A DNA stretch of 8,724 nt, taken from NCBI GenBank assembly GCA_959022875.1, contig CAUFAM010000031.1:1-8724 (forward strand). The letters run 5' to 3'. The notes beneath the pieces are model-generated. The model had not been told where the DNA came from, did no database searches, and saw only the letters and a list, made by a program, of their open reading frames with translations. The position numbers and the translations under genes are program-made. This DNA comes from an uncultured Oscillospiraceae bacterium (GTDB lineage Bacteria > Bacillota > Clostridia > Oscillospirales > Oscillospiraceae). Positions 6,323 to 8,724 of the stretch are shown one piece after another. Every line of letters starts with the position of its first letter. Positions within the stretch are counted from its first letter, which is position 1.

Positions 6323-6366
6323 AAAGATCCCCCCTCGATTTCTTTGAAATGGTTGGGGGGATCTTT
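6323..6366. terminator. Perfect 12-bp inverted repeat, likely terminator
   Basis: AAAGATCCCCCC and GGGGGGATCTTT are perfectly complementary around a 20-nt centre that itself can pair (ATTTC, TTT, GAAAT). The A-rich start and the TCTTT end are the layout of many Clostridia intrinsic terminators, though the T-run is short and is followed by GCCG. The element lies between the small gene and the sigma factor and probably separates their transcripts. Because it is nearly symmetric it could also act on the minus strand. Confidence 0.6.
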
Positions 6367-6397
6367 GCCGTCCCTGGTTGGAATTTTCCTTTACTTG

Positions 6398-6423
6398 TGT
6401 AACCTTTTCCATTATGTTTGGTT
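6398..6423 (+). promoter_or_regulatory. Candidate ECF-type promoter of the sigma factor gene
   Basis: TGTAACCTTTT at 6398-6408 contains TGTAAC, the kind of -35 element recognised by several Firmicutes ECF sigma factors. GGTT starts 16 bp further on (6420-6423), which is one base from a CGTT-like -10. If used, transcription would begin near 6430, some 28 nt before the chosen start of the sigma gene. ECF sigma genes are commonly autoregulated. The -35 is convincing, the -10 weak, and a housekeeping promoter in the same stretch cannot be ruled out. Confidence 0.4.
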
Positions 6424-6457
6424 TAACAAACAGAACAGGCCGAAAGGGGGGATGGAA

Positions 6458-6937
6458 ATGGAACCGGACTTTGCAGCGGTATGCGGGGACTACTACGACC
6501 GGGTCTACCGTTTCCTGCTGGCTCTGTGTCAGAATCCCCACCAGGCAGAGGATTTAACCCAGGAGGTCTTTTACCGGGCTCTGCTCCACATCGGCCGCTA
6601 TGAGGAGCGGGGGCAGATGTTCACCTGGCTGTGTGCCATCGGGAAAAACCTCTGGCTCACCCAGTGCCGAAAAAAGCCGCCGGAGCCCCTCTCCCCCACC
6701 TTAGCCGCCCGCTCTGGGCCGGAGGAGGCCCTCTCCGCCCGAGAGACCCAGCTGGCTCTTCAGCGGGCCATTTCCTCCCTGCCCGAGGACTATCGGGATG
6801 TGGTGATCCTCCATATTTATGGAGGCATCCCCCTGAAAGAGATCTCCGCTCTGAAGGGGAAATCGGAAAGCTGGGGCAAGGTCACCTACTACCGTGCCAG
6901 ACAACTGCTAAAACAAGAATTGGAGGGAACGCTATGA
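6458..6937 (+). CDS. ECF-type RNA polymerase sigma factor
   Basis: This sigma-70 family protein directs RNA polymerase to a small regulon, probably in response to an envelope signal. From the chosen start it has 159 residues. Region 2 is at about 5-72 and includes the core-binding AEDLTQEVFYRAL (30-42) and the -10-recognition part around MFTWLCAIGKNLWL (54-67). A short linker rich in Pro (74-92) follows. Region 4 is at about 95-155, with LPEDYRDVVILHIYGGI (109-124) and a helix-turn-helix LKEISALKGKSESWGKVTYY (126-145), whose SESW and VTYYRAR are typical of Firmicutes ECF proteins. No region 3 is present. The frame is open back to 6344, but that part overlaps the upstream hairpin. The AAAGGGGGG ribosome binding site (6443-6451) abuts an ATG at 6452 and sits about 7 nt from the ATG at 6458, so I prefer 6458. 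It overlaps the anti-sigma gene by ATGA, the usual sign of a coupled pair. Confidence 0.94.
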   Translation: MEPDFAAVCGDYYDRVYRFLLALCQNPHQAEDLTQEVFYRALLHIGRYEERGQMFTWLCAIGKNLWLTQCRKKPPEPLSPTLAARSGPEEALSARETQLALQRAISSLPEDYRDVVILHIYGGIPLKEISALKGKSESWGKVTYYRARQLLKQELEGTL

Positions 6938-7833
6938 CCAACCAGGACTGTGACATTATTCAGGATCTGCTTCCCCTGTACATAGATTCCTGCTGCCACC
7001 CGGGCAGCCGGGAACTGGTGGAGGCGCATTTGAAGACCTGTTCCGCCTGCCAAAAGGTTTATGGGGAAATGACCGGGGCCATCCCCGCCCCAGAAGAGCC
7101 CCAGCCGGAGCCGGAAGTCCCTTCCCCCTCAGAGGGTGCGGAGGAGAAAAAGGGAAAAAGCTTTCGCAAGGGGATGAAGAAAATTCGCCGGCGGTGGATT
7201 ACCTCTCTCATTGTGGTGGTAATTCTGGTGCCCTTTGTGCTCATGGGCATCGCTCAGGTCACCGGGGACGGCATCTGCTACACCAATCTCCACGAGTTCT
7301 ATCTGGCCCACGCCTTCCTGGGGAAGATGAAGGCAGGGGACTATGAGGGAGCGGCCCAGTACATCGCCCGGGAGGACGTCCGGGAGCGGTACCGGTTCAG
7401 CTGGTTTACCGAGGACGAGATGGCAAACTTTGATCAGGACGCTACCGACATCTTTGTAAAGGCCGCTCAGGGCTATACGGAGATGGGCGGACTGTCCGAC
7501 TACCGTTTCCACTGGGGCGGCTATGCCTCCGCTACGGTGGGCGCCCTGGACGAGGAGGAAAAGGTTGCATGCTATCGTTTTGACTTTACCGTCACCGTAG
7601 GCGGAAAAGACTATCGGGCCATCCTGGAAGTAAGCGACGATGGAGTGGAAGACTGCTGGATCTACGACAACCCCATGGGAGGGCCCCAACAACTCAACGA
7701 CATCAACGAATGGGAGTACACCCTGTGGGACGAGTATGTGGAACGCTACTACGACGACGAGCGCAAGGCCCAGTATACCTGTTTTGTGGAACAGGAAGCC
7801 TATGAGAGTGGTCTTCAGGTATCTGGAGAATGA
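6934..7833 (+). CDS. Membrane-anchored zinc-finger anti-sigma factor with large external domain
   Basis: The protein of 299 residues most likely binds and silences the sigma factor encoded just upstream. Residues 1-45 are a zf-HC2-type anti-sigma domain: CDIIQDLLPLYID (6-18), then His32, Cys36 and Cys39 in AHLKTCSAC (H-x3-C-x2-C). A Pro/Glu-rich linker (50-70) and a basic stretch (72-88) lead to one membrane helix at about 89-108. The remaining ~190 residues should be outside the cell; they are acidic and aromatic, with cysteines at 115, 213, 241 and 283. A helical FYLAHAFLGKMKAGDYEGAAQYI segment (about 122-144) followed by beta-rich sequence recalls NTF2-like or DUF4878-type folds, which is a guess. 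The start at 6934 is supported by GGAGG 7 nt upstream and the 4-bp overlap with the sigma stop. The frame is open further upstream, but that is inside the sigma gene. Role is well supported, ligand unknown. Confidence 0.88.
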   Translation: MTNQDCDIIQDLLPLYIDSCCHPGSRELVEAHLKTCSACQKVYGEMTGAIPAPEEPQPEPEVPSPSEGAEEKKGKSFRKGMKKIRRRWITSLIVVVILVPFVLMGIAQVTGDGICYTNLHEFYLAHAFLGKMKAGDYEGAAQYIAREDVRERYRFSWFTEDEMANFDQDATDIFVKAAQGYTEMGGLSDYRFHWGGYASATVGALDEEEKVACYRFDFTVTVGGKDYRAILEVSDDGVEDCWIYDNPMGGPQQLNDINEWEYTLWDEYVERYYDDERKAQYTCFVEQEAYESGLQVSGE

Positions 7834-7855
7834 TGCTTTCCCCCATAATAAAATT

Positions 7856-7890
7856 CAGCCCGGCGCACATGCTTCCTGTGCGCCGGGCTG
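7856..7890. terminator. Bidirectional terminator between the anti-sigma gene and glnS
   Basis: CAGCCCGGCGCACA and TGTGCGCCGGGCTG form a perfect 14-bp GC-rich stem with a 7-nt loop (TGCTTCC). On the minus strand it is followed by AATTTTATTAT, a good U-tract, so it clearly terminates glnS. On the plus strand the following bases are CTGTGTTGTATG, a weaker tail, but the stem lies 22 nt after the anti-sigma stop and probably serves that transcript too. The two genes converge on it. Confidence 0.88.
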
Positions 7891-7903
7891 CTGTGTTGTA
7901 TGC

Positions 7904-8724
7904 TTATTTCTTGAAGCCGTCCTTCAGGCTGACGGCGCGGTTGAAGACCAGGGCTCCGGGCTTGGAGTCCTTGCTGTCGGCGCAGAAGTAGCCCAGACGC
8001 AGGAACTGGAAGCGGTCGCTGGGCTGGGCGTTGGCCAGACCGGCCTCCAGCTTACAGCCGGTGAGCACCTCCAGAGAGCCGGGATTCAGGCAGTCCAGGA
8101 AGTCCTTGTCGCCGCCGTCGGGGTTCTCATCGGCAAACAGGTTGTCGTACAGACGCACCTCGGCGTCCACAGCGGTCTCGGCGTCCACCCAATGGATGGT
8201 GGCGCCCTTCACCTTCCGGCCGTCGGCGGGGTTGCCGCCCTTGGACTCGGGGTCATAGGTGGCCAGAATCTCCACCACATTGCCCTGCTCGTCCTTGACG
8301 CAGCCGGTGCACTGGATGAGGTAGGCGCCCTTCAGGCGGCACTCCGGGCCGTTGGGGTAGAGGCGTTTATACTTGGGGATGGGGGTCTCCAGGAAATCGT
8401 CCGCCTCCACATAAAGGTGGCGGGAGAAGCTGACCTCCCGGGTACCGGCCTGGGGATCATTGGGGTTATTTTCCACAGGGAAGGTCTCGCTCTGGCCCTC
8501 AGGATAGTTGGTGATGGTGAGCTTGATGGGACGCAGCACCGCCATGGAGCGCTGGGCATGCTCATTGAGATCCTCCCGCAGGCAGTGCTCCAGGAAGCCG
8601 TACTCCACGGTGGAGGTGTTCTTGGCCACACCGATGCGCTCGCAGAAGTTGCGGATGGAGGCGGGGGTGTAGCCCCGGCGGCGAAGGCCGCACAATGTGG
8701 GCATACGGGGATCGTCCCAGCCGG
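7904..8724 (-). CDS. glnS: Glutaminyl-tRNA synthetase, C-terminal half (partial)
   Basis: GlnRS charges tRNA-Gln with glutamine using ATP. The frame enters from the right edge and ends in TAA at 7904, giving 272 residues; the start and the HIGH and KMSK-type motifs would lie beyond the window. The visible part begins with GWDDPRMPTLCGLRRRGYTP, which is the strongly conserved stretch after the KMSK loop in GlnRS. Next are ASIRNFCERIGVAK and the LREDLNEHAQRSMAVLRPIK segment that opens the anticodon-binding region. The two beta-barrel domains follow, with REVSFSRHLYVEADDF, YLIQCTGCVKDEQGNVVEI and a C-terminal RFQFLRLGYFCAD. Those motifs distinguish it from GluRS of the bacterial type, which has an alpha-helical anticodon domain. 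An internal ATG at 8704 is not the start, because the conserved frame extends upstream of it. It is transcribed convergently with the sigma/anti-sigma pair and has its own terminator. The identification is firm. Confidence 0.97.
   Translation of the reverse strand, partial: GWDDPRMPTLCGLRRRGYTPASIRNFCERIGVAKNTSTVEYGFLEHCLREDLNEHAQRSMAVLRPIKLTITNYPEGQSETFPVENNPNDPQAGTREVSFSRHLYVEADDFLETPIPKYKRLYPNGPECRLKGAYLIQCTGCVKDEQGNVVEILATYDPESKGGNPADGRKVKGATIHWVDAETAVDAEVRLYDNLFADENPDGGDKDFLDCLNPGSLEVLTGCKLEAGLANAQPSDRFQFLRLGYFCADSKDSKPGALVFNRAVSLKDGFKK

Noticed and set aside
6344..6457. N-terminal extension of the sigma factor, which would look like a membrane segment
   Set aside because: It starts inside the inverted repeat and lacks a ribosome binding site; ECF sigma factors begin close to the EPDF region.
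6025..6541. Minus-strand frames over the small gene and the sigma start
   Set aside because: They cross the two hairpins and the glycine-zipper gene, have no ribosome binding site, and no recognisable domain.
6631..6933. Upstream extension of the anti-sigma frame
   Set aside because: It is an out-of-frame reading of the sigma gene; the ATGA overlap with its own ribosome binding site gives the proper start.
1..8724. CRISPR arrays, tRNA or rRNA genes, insertion sequences, phage or defence genes
   Set aside because: No regularly spaced repeats, cloverleaf, rRNA signature, transposase or terminal inverted repeats were seen on either strand.

Overview
The window looks like a chromosomal segment of a GC-rich gut-type Clostridia (Oscillospiraceae-like, in the Flavonifractor / Lawsonibacter / Pseudoflavonifractor neighbourhood). 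This is inferred from protein style: a class 1B dihydroorotate dehydrogenase with a PyrK partner, DUF1622 and CxxC zinc-ribbon proteins, and an ECF sigma factor with a zinc-finger anti-sigma partner. Strong AGGAGG-type ribosome binding sites and GC-rich codons fit too. The assignment comes from recognition, not a database search.

Region 1 (about 1-5908, minus strand) is a pyrimidine biosynthesis operon read right to left: pyrC (dihydroorotase), pyrF (type 2 OMP decarboxylase), a 218-residue multi-CxxC protein, pyrK and pyrD (the two subunits of NAD-dependent dihydroorotate dehydrogenase B), a DUF1622 membrane protein, and a histidine phosphatase with the start of an acetyltransferase-like domain, cut by the left edge. 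Gaps are 16-58 bp or overlapping, with no terminator seen between genes. A good sigma-A type promoter (TTGCTA, 17 bp, TATAAT) lies upstream of pyrC, followed by a roughly 70-nt leader with a 9-bp GC-rich hairpin. pyrB, pyrE, pyrR and carAB are not in the window.

Region 2 (about 5909-7835, plus strand) is divergent. It has a 60-residue small membrane protein with a perfect glycine zipper, then two strong inverted repeats, then an ECF sigma factor and its membrane-anchored zinc-finger anti-sigma factor. The last two genes overlap by ATGA. A TGTAACCTTTT element upstream of the sigma gene could be an autoregulated ECF promoter.

Region 3 (about 7836-8724) holds a strong 14-bp-stem terminator between convergent genes, and the C-terminal half of glutaminyl-tRNA synthetase (glnS, minus strand, cut by the right edge). 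GlnRS is not the usual way Bacillota make Gln-tRNA, so it suggests ancestral transfer.

No rRNA, tRNA, CRISPR array, insertion sequence or phage gene was seen. Most of the window is ordinary metabolism. The parts worth a second look are the unannotated passengers of the pyr operon, the phosphatase fusion, the glycine-zipper protein with its two hairpins, and the sensor-like domain of the anti-sigma factor.
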